Source of the DNA: Jutongia hominis
GTDB lineage: Bacteria; Bacillota; Clostridia; Lachnospirales; Lachnospiraceae
Length of the DNA stretch: 64,000 nt
Direction: 5' to 3'
Assembly: GCF_014384965.1 (NCBI RefSeq)
Contig: NZ_JACRSW010000032.1
Coordinates: 1-64,000 of the forward strand
Positions within the stretch are counted from its first letter, which is position 1; each line of letters starts with the position of its first letter. Below are positions 36,670-46,778 of the stretch, piece by piece. A model generated the notes under the pieces. The model saw only the letters and a list, made by a program, of their open reading frames with translations. It searched no databases and was not told the origin of the DNA. The position numbers were made by a program, and so were the translations under genes.

Positions 36670-38805
36670 TTATACGATTCGTTTGAATTTTTTTTCGAGT
36701 TCGGATTTGGTCATGCTGATCATGGTTGGTCGTCCATGTGGGCAATGGTATGGATTTTCCAAGGTCATGAGTTCTTTTAACAGTTCTTCGACTTCTTCGC
36801 GTGGTAATTTGTTATTTCCTTTTACGGCTGCTTTGCATGACATCGAAGCAATCTTTTCTTTTAGCATCTGCGGTGTCCTGCCTTTGCCGCTGATTTCTGT
36901 TGTCATCGAATCAATGATCTCGATAAGCAGATCTTTTGATCCGACATTCGGAAGATTTGCCGGAACTCCGTTTACAGCATACTCTTTTCCACCAAAGTTT
37001 TCAATCTGATAGCCAAGACTTTCTAACAATTCCAGATTTTCTTCCACTGCCTGCTGCTGCACCATGGACAATGACAAAATGATCGGTGGATTCATATATT
37101 GTGTCATGATTTTTTTTTGTTCTAATTCTTTCATAAAACGCTCATACAAAACTTTTTCATGAGCCGCATGCTGATCGATCATATACATCTTATCTTCGTA
37201 TTGCAATACCCAGTATGTTGAGAAAACCTGCCCGATGATCTTAATCTCTTTTTGCGCTTTTGCAGACAAAATGCCTTCTTCAAACAGATCCTGTTGCACA
37301 ACATTTGTAACCGGTACAGACCGGGATGTGTTGTATTCTGCCTTTTCTGCTACCATACTCTTAGTATGTTCCTGTGGAATATGTAAGGTCACGGGATTCT
37401 CAGAAGCTGTCTGCTGTTGTACCATGGATGAGGTATCTTCACCTGACTTTTGCCGTCTGCTTGTACCATCGGCTTGCTGTAACGAGTTCTTTGTGTTATC
37501 CATCGGCTGTGACTGACTCGGATAGACACTCTGATTTATTACTTCCTTTTCCTGATTTGTAAAAATCTTTTGTCGTTCTTTCGTTTCTTTTTCGTCAAAT
37601 GGAGTTTTCTGACTGACTGCCTGTTTTTCCAGACTACCTTTTTGATCCGGAAGATCTTTTGATAATGTTTCTAATGCTTTCAGACTGTCTTTCGGTGTCA
37701 GATGACCGGAGGCATTCATTTGTGCCTGTCTTTTCACTTCAAATGGTTCGATATGCGGCTGTGCTTTCTTTTTTTCTTCTTTTTTTTCTGAATGGAATGT
37801 CACATCCGGTATAAATTCACGGTGTCTGAGTGCTTCGCTGATACCATGATATATACTTTGAAAGACTTCTTTTTCATTGTTAAAACGCAATTCCATCTTT
37901 TGCGGATGTACGTTGACATCAATGTATTTCGCATCAATTTGGATATGCAATACCGTAAACGGATAACGGTGCTGCATCGAATACGGTGCATAGGCTTCTT
38001 CAATCGCGCGATGAATGATCGGACTTTTGATATAACGTCCGTTGATAAAATAATTCATCATACCTCGGTTACCTCTTGAAATCACAGGTTTTCCGATATA
38101 ACCGCTCAGCGTACAAAACACTTCACGGCTTTGGACTTCGATCAGATTAGAAGTCACTTCACGACCATAGATATGATAAATAACATCTTTTAAATTGCCA
38201 TTGCCGGAAGTCGATAACCGGTTTTGCTTCTGGTTTATAAAACGGAATGCAATATCAGGATGGGATAATGCCATTCGTTCTACCAAACCACTGATATAGC
38301 CGGCTTCTGTCTGAGATGTTTTTAAGAATTTCAAACGGGCCGGTGTATTATAAAACAGATTTCTTACTAAGAAAGTAGTTCCATCCGGACAGCCGACATT
38401 TTCGATTTCTTTTTTGTCGCCGCCCTCTATGCGGTAGCGCGTTCCCATCAATGCATCCCTGGTCTTTGTGACCATTTCTAATTGCGATACTGCGGCAATA
38501 CTTGCTAAAGCTTCTCCACGAAAGCCGAGACTGGACACAGCAAGCAGATCTTCTACATTTTGGATCTTGCTGGTAGCATGCGGTAAAAACGCAAGTTCGA
38601 TATCATCTGCTGCAATACCGCTTCCGTTATCGGTAATACGGATCAATGCCTTTCCACCATCGGCAATCTCTACCGTGACTGCACTTGCTTTTGCATCGAT
38701 TGCATTTTCAATCAATTCTTTTACGACTGCCATAGGACGTTCTACTACTTCTCCGGCAGCTATCTGATTGATCGTATCCTGACTCAGAACATGAATTTTC
38801 GCCAT
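36670..38805 (-). CDS. mutL: DNA mismatch repair protein MutL
   Basis: A 711-residue protein. The N-terminal GHKL ATPase has ELIENAIDAKA, DNGSGI and TSKI...GFRGEALASI. A poorly conserved linker (residues 330-500) follows. The C-terminal domain has the endonuclease motif DQHAAHEKVLYE and the metal-site pieces around CKAAVKG and CPHGRPT. It cuts the new strand after MutS signals a mismatch. It begins 11 bases after the mutS stop. Confidence 0.97.
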   Translation of the reverse strand: MAKIHVLSQDTINQIAAGEVVERPMAVVKELIENAIDAKASAVTVEIADGGKALIRITDNGSGIAADDIELAFLPHATSKIQNVEDLLAVSSLGFRGEALASIAAVSQLEMVTKTRDALMGTRYRIEGGDKKEIENVGCPDGTTFLVRNLFYNTPARLKFLKTSQTEAGYISGLVERMALSHPDIAFRFINQKQNRLSTSGNGNLKDVIYHIYGREVTSNLIEVQSREVFCTLSGYIGKPVISRGNRGMMNYFINGRYIKSPIIHRAIEEAYAPYSMQHRYPFTVLHIQIDAKYIDVNVHPQKMELRFNNEKEVFQSIYHGISEALRHREFIPDVTFHSEKKEEKKKAQPHIEPFEVKRQAQMNASGHLTPKDSLKALETLSKDLPDQKGSLEKQAVSQKTPFDEKETKERQKIFTNQEKEVINQSVYPSQSQPMDNTKNSLQQADGTSRRQKSGEDTSSMVQQQTASENPVTLHIPQEHTKSMVAEKAEYNTSRSVPVTNVVQQDLFEEGILSAKAQKEIKIIGQVFSTYWVLQYEDKMYMIDQHAAHEKVLYERFMKELEQKKIMTQYMNPPIILSLSMVQQQAVEENLELLESLGYQIENFGGKEYAVNGVPANLPNVGSKDLLIEIIDSMTTEISGKGRTPQMLKEKIASMSCKAAVKGNNKLPREEVEELLKELMTLENPYHCPHGRPTMISMTKSELEKKFKRIV

Positions 38806-38816
38806 AGCCTGTCTCC

Positions 38817-41519
38817 TTACATTCTTTCTTTGAGTTTTTCCTGCATCTTGTATAAAATATTTAACGCTTCGATCGGTGTAGTATCCGAAAGATTGATATC
38901 ATGTAATTCCAGAATGATATCATCCATTTTGATATTGGTATTGGATGTATCGAACAAAGAAAGCTGTCCTAACTTTTCCGATTCAATCTCGGAAGCTGTC
39001 TTTTTACGGACTCTTCTCTTACTTTGCTGCTCAATGCCATAATCATAATCCGGGATCTCATATTCGACTTCGATATCTTTTGCTTTTGAAGCAATATCAT
39101 GATCGCTTAACTGCTGTACGATCTCTCTGGCTCTTTTCAAGACGTTTTCGGGTACTCCGGCAAGTTTTGCGACTTGAATACCATAGCTTTTATCGGCACC
39201 GCCTTTGATGATCTTACGCAAAAAGACAATATCCTCGCCCTGTTCTTTGACGGCAATACAATAATTATCCACACTTTCTAATTTACCTTCGAGTTCTGTC
39301 AATTCATGATAATGTGTGGCAAATAACGTTTTGGCACCCAAAAGCTTCGTATTTGCAATATATTCCACAACAGCCCATGCAATACTTAATCCGTCAAATG
39401 TACTGGTACCACGTCCGATCTCATCTAAAATGATCAGGCTGTTTTTGGTCGCATTTCGTAAGATGTTTGCTACCTCTGTCATTTCAATCATAAACGTACT
39501 CTGGCCGCTTGCAAGATCATCGGATGCACCGACTCTTGTAAAGATCCTGTCGACAATTCCGATCTGCGCACTTTGTGCCGGAACAAAGGATCCGATCTGT
39601 GCCATCAGAACCAAAAGTGCTGTCTGCCGCATATACGTTGACTTTCCTGCCATATTGGGTCCTGTAATGATTGCAATCTTATGTTTTTTATCATCCAGAT
39701 ACGTGTCATTTGACACAAACATATCATTTCGTATCATTTTTTCTACAACCGGATGCCGCCCTTCACGGATATCGATCTTTCCATCTGTTGTGATCTGCGG
39801 ACGTACATAATTATTTTGTTCCGCAACCAATGCCAAAGATGCAAACATATCTACTGCAGCAATGATCTTTGCCGTTGTCTGAACTTTTCCGATCTGTGCA
39901 TAGATCTTTTCACGCACATCACAAAAAATTGAATATTCCAGATTGCAAAGGCGGTCTTCTGCACCCATAATGCTGTCTTCGAGCTCTTTTAACCGTGGTG
40001 TCGTATAACGTTCTGCATTTGCTAAAGTCTGCTTTCTCGTCCAGTCATCCGGTACCAGATCTTTATATGAATTGGTTACTTCAAGATAATATCCAAAGAC
40101 TTTATTGTATTTGATCTTTAAATTCTTAATATCGGTACGCTCTTTTTCTTTCTCTAGCAGATCGGCAAGCCATTGTTTGCCATCGGTCTTTGCACGACGC
40201 AGGTGATCGACTTCTTCGTTATAACCATCTTTGATCATACCGCCTTCACGCACGGTAAGAGGCGGCTCTTCCATGATCGAAGCATCGATCAATGCAAACA
40301 GATCTTCCAGTGCATCCATCTCCTGACCGTATTGCTTTAAAAGTGTTCCTTCTTCAAATGAATTCAAGACCTGCTTGATCGGTGGCAGCATCGATAATGA
40401 TTGGCGAAAAGCGATCAGATCTCTTGGATTGGCACTACGGTAACTGATCTTACTGATCAGACGTTCCAGATCATAGATCGGTCCGAGATATTCCCTGATC
40501 TCTTCACGATTGATTGCATTCTGATTCAATGCTTCGATCGTATCCAGTCTTTGATCGATCTCTTCTTTGCTAAGAAGTGGCTGTTCGATCGCATTGCGTA
40601 ACATTCTTGCTCCCATAGCTGTTTTTGTCTTATCAAGCACCCAGAAAAGTGATCCTCTTTTTGCTTTTTCACGCATGGTTTCACATAATTCCAAGTTTCT
40701 TCTGGTTGCACGATCCAAAAGCATATAACGATCTGAGACATATGGTGTGATCTTGGTAATATGATCCAACGAAATTTTTTGTGTCTCTTCGAGATATTCG
40801 AGTGCTGCTCCTGCAGCAATAATACCGATACTGTAACCATCTAATCCCAGTCCGTTTAAAGAACCGACTTTAAAATGATGTTTTAATGTATCATAACATT
40901 TGTCTTCATCAAAATACCATGCATCAATTGCCGAAACAACCATTCCGAGTCTTGCCTGTAGATCGGCAAAATCAATCCCGGACACTAAAAAAGGATCATT
41001 ACAGATGATCTCTGACGGTACAACTTTTCCAATCTCATCTAGCAATTGGTTCTCTGATTCAAATTCTGCAAGATAATAATCTCCGGTTGTAACATCGACA
41101 TAAGATACACCATACGCATTCGTTGTATAGACCACACACATCAGATAGTTGTTACGGCTTTCATCTAATGCCTTGGTATCAAGATTAGTACCCGGTGTTA
41201 CCACTCTTGTCACCGCTCTTTTGACAAGCCCTTTTGCAAGCTTAGGATCTTCTACCTGCTCGCAGATCGCAACTTTATATCCTTTGGATACTAATTTATT
41301 TAAATAACCATCAACTGCATGAAACGGAACACCGCACATCGGTGCACGTTCTTCTAATCCACAGCTTTTTCCGGTTAATGTCAATTCTAATTCCTGAGAA
41401 CAGATCTTGGCGTCCTCAAAAAACATCTCATAAAAGTCCCCTAAACGATAAAAAAGAATACAATCTTTGTATTCCTCCTTTGTTTCTACATATTTTTGCA
41501 TCATTGGTGTGAGTGGCAT
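38817..41519 (-). CDS. mutS: DNA mismatch repair protein MutS
   Basis: A 900-residue protein starting MPLTPMMQKYVETKEEYKD. The mismatch-reading Phe-x-Glu lies in FYEMFFEDA near residue 30. The C-terminal ATPase has Walker A TGPNMAGKST and DEIGRGTSTFDG. It binds mismatches as a dimer and calls MutL, encoded next. The GAGAGGA site lies 9 bases before the ATG. The operon start lies just beyond rnpB. Confidence 0.97.
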   Translation of the reverse strand: MPLTPMMQKYVETKEEYKDCILFYRLGDFYEMFFEDAKICSQELELTLTGKSCGLEERAPMCGVPFHAVDGYLNKLVSKGYKVAICEQVEDPKLAKGLVKRAVTRVVTPGTNLDTKALDESRNNYLMCVVYTTNAYGVSYVDVTTGDYYLAEFESENQLLDEIGKVVPSEIICNDPFLVSGIDFADLQARLGMVVSAIDAWYFDEDKCYDTLKHHFKVGSLNGLGLDGYSIGIIAAGAALEYLEETQKISLDHITKITPYVSDRYMLLDRATRRNLELCETMREKAKRGSLFWVLDKTKTAMGARMLRNAIEQPLLSKEEIDQRLDTIEALNQNAINREEIREYLGPIYDLERLISKISYRSANPRDLIAFRQSLSMLPPIKQVLNSFEEGTLLKQYGQEMDALEDLFALIDASIMEEPPLTVREGGMIKDGYNEEVDHLRRAKTDGKQWLADLLEKEKERTDIKNLKIKYNKVFGYYLEVTNSYKDLVPDDWTRKQTLANAERYTTPRLKELEDSIMGAEDRLCNLEYSIFCDVREKIYAQIGKVQTTAKIIAAVDMFASLALVAEQNNYVRPQITTDGKIDIREGRHPVVEKMIRNDMFVSNDTYLDDKKHKIAIITGPNMAGKSTYMRQTALLVLMAQIGSFVPAQSAQIGIVDRIFTRVGASDDLASGQSTFMIEMTEVANILRNATKNSLIILDEIGRGTSTFDGLSIAWAVVEYIANTKLLGAKTLFATHYHELTELEGKLESVDNYCIAVKEQGEDIVFLRKIIKGGADKSYGIQVAKLAGVPENVLKRAREIVQQLSDHDIASKAKDIEVEYEIPDYDYGIEQQSKRRVRKKTASEIESEKLGQLSLFDTSNTNIKMDDIILELHDINLSDTTPIEALNILYKMQEKLKERM

Positions 41520-41559
41520 CTTATATTTCCTCTCTCTTCTTCCTATTCCTTATATATAT

Positions 41560-41910
41560 CAAATGAGTAACACTATAAGCCGAGTTCTGTATTTGACGAT
41601 CATCTATCTAGACCTGACATTACTGCCAGGCTCAAGCGACCTACCCGGAACACGACGGGCAGCCGTATTATTCCTGTTCGGTCTTGCTTCGGATGGGGTT
41701 TACATCTGCCGCTTCTGTTACCAGAAACGCGGTGAGCTCTTACCTCGCCTTTTCACCCTTACCAGATATTCTGGCGGTTCTTTTCTGTTGCACTGGCCTG
41801 GGAGTCACCTCCACCGGACGTTATCCGGCATCCTGCCCTATGAAGCCCGGACTTTCCTCACCTGCGGTCTTTCGACACTTGCAGCCGCGATCATCTGTGC
41901 TACTCATTTG
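41560..41910 (-). ncRNA. rnpB: RNase P RNA, type A
   Basis: On the minus strand this region reads as bacterial RNase P RNA. It contains GAGGAAAGTCCGGGCT near the 5' end, GGGTGAAA and AGGTAAGAGCTCACC in the middle, AGACCGAACAGG, and the 3' ACTCGGCTTAT. The ends form the P1 helix: 41560-41569 pairs with 41901-41910. The length, about 350 bases, fits. It processes the 5' ends of tRNA precursors with the RnpA protein. It has its own promoter just upstream. Confidence 0.96.
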
Positions 41911-41915
41911 GAATT

Positions 41916-41944
41916 ATTTTACCATGAGAAAAAAAAATTGTAAA
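41916..41944 (-). promoter_or_regulatory. rnpB promoter
   Basis: On the minus strand TTTACA (41939-41944) and TAAAAT (41916-41921) are 17 bases apart, which places the start at about the first base of the P1 helix, as expected for a stable RNA gene. Confidence 0.75.
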
Positions 41945-41966
41945 CTCTTTTTCCTGCCGGTAAAAA

Positions 41967-42075
41967 GGATCTCCTGCTTTCTTTAAGAAATTCTTTCTTC
42001 TACCCTGGGAAGAATCTCCTGCTGTATTCGAGAAATTCTCTCTTTTTCTTTCAATACCTGCGAAATTCTGCTGTT
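41967..42075. repeat. Degenerate tandem repeat of about 45-50 bp
   Basis: G(G/A)ATCTCCTGCT followed by (A/G)AGAAATTCT(T/C) starts at 41967 and again at 42012; a weaker third copy (GAAATTCTGCTG) starts at 42062. Each full copy includes a short near-palindrome around AAGAAATTCTT. It fills the gap between a small conserved gene and the rnpB promoter. A 66-codon frame across it on the minus strand has no ribosome binding site. Confidence 0.5.
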
Positions 42076-42100
42076 TTTTCAGGGAAAACACTTTTGGCAT

Positions 42101-42385
42101 TTAAAAGTCATCGTCTTCTTCGATCACATGGATCTCTAAATAATCAAATGGCACTTCCTCAATAAAGCTGTCCTTTGAAAAGCGTGTCTTATCGATCCGT
42201 TTGAATTCTTCGACATTGACATTTAACCAGATCGGTTTTGCAACATCAAGTTCATAGCATGCTTCTTCTAACGTATCAAAGACTTTTTTTGTTCTGTTTT
42301 TTTCGCTTGGATCGGCAGCATCACAGATCGTAATGTCACGGATCATATGATTGTCTTTCCATTCTTTTACCCACATTCGAAACAT
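42101..42385 (-). CDS. Small conserved-looking protein of unknown function
   Basis: A 94-residue acidic protein (ending VIEEDDDF) with no membrane segment or motif I recognise; the middle (EEACYELDVAKPIWLNVNVEEFKRIDKTRF) looks like a small alpha/beta domain. An excellent GGAGGAAAG site precedes the ATG and the gene lies 17 bases after the ndpA-like gene, so it is probably co-expressed. I assign no function. Confidence 0.75.
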   Translation of the reverse strand: MFRMWVKEWKDNHMIRDITICDAADPSEKNRTKKVFDTLEEACYELDVAKPIWLNVNVEEFKRIDKTRFSKDSFIEEVPFDYLEIHVIEEDDDF

Positions 42386-42402
42386 CGCTTTCCTCCTGCC
42401 GA

Positions 42403-43416
42403 CTATCTTGTCGAGATCTGATTGATATTTTTGATCAGAACAGAGATCGTACCATCCGGATTTGTGATAAATTCTACCTGATTCGCATCCTGATACTGTT
42501 CCATCGGAATATTGATCTCAATCCCGGTATCTGTTTTTAAATACTGCTTTTCAAATTTCTTTGTTGTCTTTTCACTTTGCGGTGTCACTTCCGCTTTTTC
42601 CATATGGTATTTTTCCATTTTAGCATCAAATTCTTCTTTGATCTCCGGTGCATTTCCATAAATCTTTTCACTGATCTTTTCGACATTTAATGTTCCGGTA
42701 TCTTCAATCTCTTTTTTGATAATGCTTTTGGCTTCTAACTGCTTGACCGGTTCCTGTGCATAATGCTTTTTGTTGACCTGTTCAACTGCTTTTGTCACAA
42801 TATCCATCTTGGATTTGGAAGACATTTTTGCATGACACTTTAAATAAAGCTCCGATAAATAATTCATTTTCGAACCATTAATATCATACTTCTTTTCCAC
42901 GATCTGTACCGAAAAGTCCGAAAGATCGATCAAAACAGCCTCCGAAAGCTTTGCTCCGGTTGCCGGAAGTGTCGACTGGTAACAGATGATCTGGTTTACA
43001 TTACCGCTATCTTCACTTTTTGTCAGATGCACATAACTTTGCTTATAGTTCATCTTTAATAATGCCAGATAGATCACACCGGCAACCTGAAAAGTCACAA
43101 CGGCAAGATCACCGGACGGGATCGCAATATTGGCATTCATGATATCATACAAAAGTCCGGCAAACTGTTTGCTTTGCTCAACCAGATTTTCTTCCGAAAA
43201 ATTCTGAACCAGTTCATATACTTCAGATGGCTCTTCCTCAGAAAAATGACATTTTTTTAATTCATCTCCTGAAAGGAGTTTATAAATATGTGCGCGAAAG
43301 AAATCGTTGATATCGGGTGTCAGTTCCAGTTCTTCTTCCGAATAAACCGGATAGCCAAGCTCTCCGTCTAAAATATGTACGATTCCTTTTCGTATGATCA
43401 CTTCATCCTGCTGCAT
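42403..43416 (-). CDS. Nucleoid-associated protein, NdpA-like
   Basis: A 337-residue protein resembling the 37-kDa nucleoid-associated family (PF04245), starting with VIIRKGIVHILDGELGYPVYSEEELEL and with AVVTFQVAGVIYLALLKMNYK in the middle. Family members bind DNA and nucleoids, and the exact role is not known. The C-terminal half is charged and less conserved. It lies 17 bases after the alcohol dehydrogenase gene. Confidence 0.8.
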   Translation of the reverse strand: MQQDEVIIRKGIVHILDGELGYPVYSEEELELTPDINDFFRAHIYKLLSGDELKKCHFSEEEPSEVYELVQNFSEENLVEQSKQFAGLLYDIMNANIAIPSGDLAVVTFQVAGVIYLALLKMNYKQSYVHLTKSEDSGNVNQIICYQSTLPATGAKLSEAVLIDLSDFSVQIVEKKYDINGSKMNYLSELYLKCHAKMSSKSKMDIVTKAVEQVNKKHYAQEPVKQLEAKSIIKKEIEDTGTLNVEKISEKIYGNAPEIKEEFDAKMEKYHMEKAEVTPQSEKTTKKFEKQYLKTDTGIEINIPMEQYQDANQVEFITNPDGTISVLIKNINQISTR

Positions 43417-43433
43417 GATATTCCTCTTTTCTT

Positions 43434-44522
43434 TTAGCGTGCCTGTTGTACGATCTTATCAATCTGTTCTTTTGTAATCTCGAACGGAACAGCCTTTTTC
43501 TTACGATCGTTATTTGCAATCTCTTCTACCATTTCTTTTGCTTCCTGATCCGTAACCGGAATCGTTCCAAGCATTTCTTTGATAAAGCCTTCAAACTGCT
43601 CTAAAGAACCAAAGCCTGCTGCACGAAGTGCCATGATCACCTGTGGTTCTAAGCTTTCCGGCATACTGTCAAGATAACCCGGCAGGAAATAGCCGACCGC
43701 TTTTCCATGTGGAATGCCTTTGTGGTAAGTCAGATAATAGCTTAATCCATGTGGGATCGATGTACCGGTATGTGTGATCGCCATGCCTGCAAGCGTAGAA
43801 GCAAACATCAGCCGGTCATAATCGCCCTCCTGTGCTTCCATGCCAAATAAGATATCGGTTGCCATGCCCCATACTTCCAAGGCATATTGCGCAAGCATAC
43901 GGCTGTAGTCTGTTGCTTTGGAATTAAAGTAACTCTCCAGCATATGGCCTAACGCATCAATTGCTGTATTCATAAGAACCGATTCTGGTGCAGTCTTCAA
44001 ATATTTTCCATCCACTAATGCGATCACCGGATAAATACGGTGTGAAATACTTTGCTTAGTTTGCAAATCATCTCTTGTCAGAATCGCAAACGGAGTAACT
44101 TCGGAACCCGTGCCACAGGTCGTTGGCACCGTAACAACAGGAAGTGCACGCAATGCCATATTCTGATATAATACAGAACTTGCACTGTCACGGTTTTGGA
44201 TCATCAAAGCGATCGCTTTGGCTGCATCAAGTGGAGAGCCGCCACCGATACCGATCACAAAGTCTGTTCCTTCTCTTCTTCCTATTTCGGCTGCGTCCAT
44301 CACGCTTTCAATCGTTGGGTTTTCGGTAATCTTATCGTATATGATATAGGCTGTATGATATTTGTCCAGACTGTCTGTTACATCTTTTAAAGCCCCGTTC
44401 TTCTTAGAAGAAGAATGGCCTGTTACGATCAACGCTTTCTTACCGGTATGTGCCATTTCTTCGCCATGCTTTCTTACCGCTTCTGCTTCATGATATATTT
44501 GGGTTGGCATATAAAATTCCAT
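43434..44522 (-). CDS. Iron-containing alcohol dehydrogenase
   Basis: A 362-residue group III alcohol dehydrogenase. The NAD-binding part has GIGGGSPLDAAKAIAL, followed by PTTCGTGSEVTPFA. The metal ligands lie in ALGHMLESY and HGLSYYLTYHKGIPHGKAVG. It would oxidise or reduce small alcohols and aldehydes with NAD(P)H; the substrate cannot be told from sequence. The GAGGAAAAG site is 6 bases before the ATG. Confidence 0.9.
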   Translation of the reverse strand: MEFYMPTQIYHEAEAVRKHGEEMAHTGKKALIVTGHSSSKKNGALKDVTDSLDKYHTAYIIYDKITENPTIESVMDAAEIGRREGTDFVIGIGGGSPLDAAKAIALMIQNRDSASSVLYQNMALRALPVVTVPTTCGTGSEVTPFAILTRDDLQTKQSISHRIYPVIALVDGKYLKTAPESVLMNTAIDALGHMLESYFNSKATDYSRMLAQYALEVWGMATDILFGMEAQEGDYDRLMFASTLAGMAITHTGTSIPHGLSYYLTYHKGIPHGKAVGYFLPGYLDSMPESLEPQVIMALRAAGFGSLEQFEGFIKEMLGTIPVTDQEAKEMVEEIANNDRKKKAVPFEITKEQIDKIVQQAR

Positions 44523-44646
44523 ATTCTTTTCCTCCTTGTAGCTTTCGTGTTCTTCTGCCTTTTATAAAATGAAAGTTTACTTTCTTATCAACTCTTTTAT
44601 CGTATCATGGATACCTTAATGATTCGATTCCCCTACAGATCTATTT

Positions 44647-45876
44647 TTATTGTTGCAAAGGCCGCTCTTTTTTTGAATGAATGCTTTGCATCTGTTCTAC
44701 AAGCGGTTTTCTGATCTTTTTTCGTGTGATCTCTACTAAACCAAGCTTTGTCATATCGATCAACTGTGCCGGTACCGGATCTTTTGAAAGTTCCTTCCTG
44801 AAACGATCCAGTAACTCTTCTTTGTATTTCTCCTGATGCAGATCGATAAAATCAACAAGAATCATTCCTGAAAGGTTACGAAGCCTTAATTGTATTGCAA
44901 TCTCTTTTGCGGCTTCCAAGTTGACCTTTAAGAATGTTTTTTCAACATCTTTCTTTTTTGAAATGGCTTTTCCGGTATTAACATCAATTGAGACTAATGC
45001 TTCTGTGGGCTGGATCACCAGATATGCACCGCTTTTTAGCCAGACTCTTTGCTTTAACGCTTTATCTAAGGTTTTAGATAGATCATAGACTGCATCAAAC
45101 TTTCCATTTTCTTCCTTCCACAAAGACAGATGGAGCTTATCTTCCCATGCATTTTCTTTTAAAAAGTTCTGTATCTGTTCATAGACTTCCAACGAATCGG
45201 TAACAACATCCTGAATCTTATCTTCGTACAGATCCCGGATACTTCCAAGATAACCGGAAGGAGCCTGATACAGACAACTAAACTTGGTTCTGTGTCTGCC
45301 TGTATGGATCAGATCCTGACAGCGTTTCATAAGATGTTGTGTCTCTGCAAGCAATTCTTCATCGTTTGCCTTGCTGCTATTGGTTCGTGCAATGATCCCA
45401 AATGTCGTATTGTCAATGCAAGGCTCTAAAAGCTCATGCAAATGCTGTCTTACTTCTTTATCTCTGATCTTTCTTGATACGCTTACCCGTTCCCCACCGA
45501 CAGATAACACGATATATTTGCCCGAAAAATCCAGCTTTGCCGAAAGTGTTGGCGGCTTTGTCTTTACCGCTTCTTTTTCGACCTGTACAATAATTTCATC
45601 GCCGATCAATACTCTGTCATCATTGCGGATAACGGCATCCGTATGGATCGGATGCTTACAGTCATTTAAAGAAAGATATCCCATCTGCCCTTTTTGAAAT
45701 TCAATAAATGCAGCATTGATATTTTTGACTACATTACGGACTTTTCCAACATAGATATTTCCAAGGACTGCTTTCGATTCAAGCGAATCTGCCTGTATCT
45801 GCCGGATGCGCCCGTCTTCTGCCCATGCACTCAGATACATGTCCTCTTTTTTCGTGATCAAAAGTTGATTTTGCAT
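44647..45876 (-). CDS. rng: Ribonuclease E/G family protein lacking the Zn-link
   Basis: A 409-residue protein. The S1 RNA-binding domain (GNIYVGKVRNVVKNINAAFIEF) lies near residues 35-95. The RNase core carries the catalytic Asp residues in VSIDVNTGK and LVDFIDL. It cleaves single-stranded RNA, often trimming 16S rRNA or mRNA. It ends soon after TRKKIRKPL, so the CPxC zinc-link that joins dimers in E. coli RNase G/E is missing. It lies downstream of two radical-SAM-associated genes, a common Clostridial arrangement. Confidence 0.92.
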   Translation of the reverse strand: MQNQLLITKKEDMYLSAWAEDGRIRQIQADSLESKAVLGNIYVGKVRNVVKNINAAFIEFQKGQMGYLSLNDCKHPIHTDAVIRNDDRVLIGDEIIVQVEKEAVKTKPPTLSAKLDFSGKYIVLSVGGERVSVSRKIRDKEVRQHLHELLEPCIDNTTFGIIARTNSSKANDEELLAETQHLMKRCQDLIHTGRHRTKFSCLYQAPSGYLGSIRDLYEDKIQDVVTDSLEVYEQIQNFLKENAWEDKLHLSLWKEENGKFDAVYDLSKTLDKALKQRVWLKSGAYLVIQPTEALVSIDVNTGKAISKKKDVEKTFLKVNLEAAKEIAIQLRLRNLSGMILVDFIDLHQEKYKEELLDRFRKELSKDPVPAQLIDMTKLGLVEITRKKIRKPLVEQMQSIHSKKERPLQQ

Positions 45877-45918
45877 ACAAATCCTCTTTTCTAAACCATA
45901 TATTATAACATATATCGT

Positions 45919-46725
45919 TTATTTTGCTTCATATTCGGATAATGGAACCAGATCACACTTTACTTCTGTAGCAAATGTATGGATCTCTCCTTTTTTGCCA
46001 TTCTGATCTGCATACATCTCAATACGGTGGATCTGATAGTCCAGCACATTAAACTCCTGTCCCTCTTCATGGCATAAAGCTTCTAATACAAGCTCCGGTT
46101 TGATATTTACAATACTCCCGGCTGTCAGCTCACAATAAAACAATGGATCGTATTCTTCTGTATCAAGCTTACTTTTTCCATATGAAACCTTTGTAAATGC
46201 TTCGAACTCTTTTGGATCTGTTTTAATACAATAGATATTATTGCGGATATCCACTAATTTTTCCGATCGCTTTGTCTTTTTAACAATTTCTATCTTATCT
46301 TTTTTAGCCAGATTTTCAACTGCCTTCTTACAGTACTCTTTGTCTTGTAAGAAATTGTACTTTCCTTTTTTTAAGGCTACTACATAATCACAGGCTGCAA
46401 GTACTGCCATAGATGTTTTAGCTTCTTCTTTTAAAATAGTAAACTCTTTGACACAGATCTCGTCATTCATTGCTTCATTAATCTGTTCTACGATTCCTTG
46501 TACATCCTGTGTATCATCCAGAACAATATCCAGATATTCTGCATCACTGCTTAATCCGATTCCAAGCGGAGAAGCAAAAGACATCAACTGATGCGGGGAA
46601 TATCCCTGACTGTAACTGATCGCGATCTTTGCTCTGCGGAATGCTTTCTGAAAAAAACGCATCAGATCCAGATGACCAATAAAGCGCATTGATCCCACTT
46701 TTGAAAATTTTATTCTTGCTTTCAT
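45919..46725 (-). CDS. DUF2344 / radical-SAM-linked protein (TIGR03936 type)
   Basis: The product has 268 residues from ATG 46725; the longer frame to 46833 overlaps the upstream gene. It begins MKARIKFSKVGSMRFIGHLDLMRFFQKAFRRA and contains SYSQGYSPHQ and LMSFASPLGIG, the family signature. The family is always paired with the radical SAM gene that precedes it here, sometimes as a fusion, and its function is unknown. It is followed by the RNase E/G gene. Confidence 0.88.
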   Translation of the reverse strand: MKARIKFSKVGSMRFIGHLDLMRFFQKAFRRAKIAISYSQGYSPHQLMSFASPLGIGLSSDAEYLDIVLDDTQDVQGIVEQINEAMNDEICVKEFTILKEEAKTSMAVLAACDYVVALKKGKYNFLQDKEYCKKAVENLAKKDKIEIVKKTKRSEKLVDIRNNIYCIKTDPKEFEAFTKVSYGKSKLDTEEYDPLFYCELTAGSIVNIKPELVLEALCHEEGQEFNVLDYQIHRIEMYADQNGKKGEIHTFATEVKCDLVPLSEYEAK

Positions 46726-46778
46726 CTTTTTAGTCACTCCATTCTGTTTTCTTTCCATGCATATCTGCTTCGTACTTT

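Noticed and set aside
41467..41986. Plus-strand ORFs over the RNase P RNA region
   Set aside because: They overlap the end of mutS and all of rnpB on the other strand and resemble no protein family.
41900..42100. 66-residue minus-strand ORF across the tandem repeat
   Set aside because: It has no ribosome binding site and its peptide repeats follow the DNA repeat; it also overlaps the rnpB promoter.
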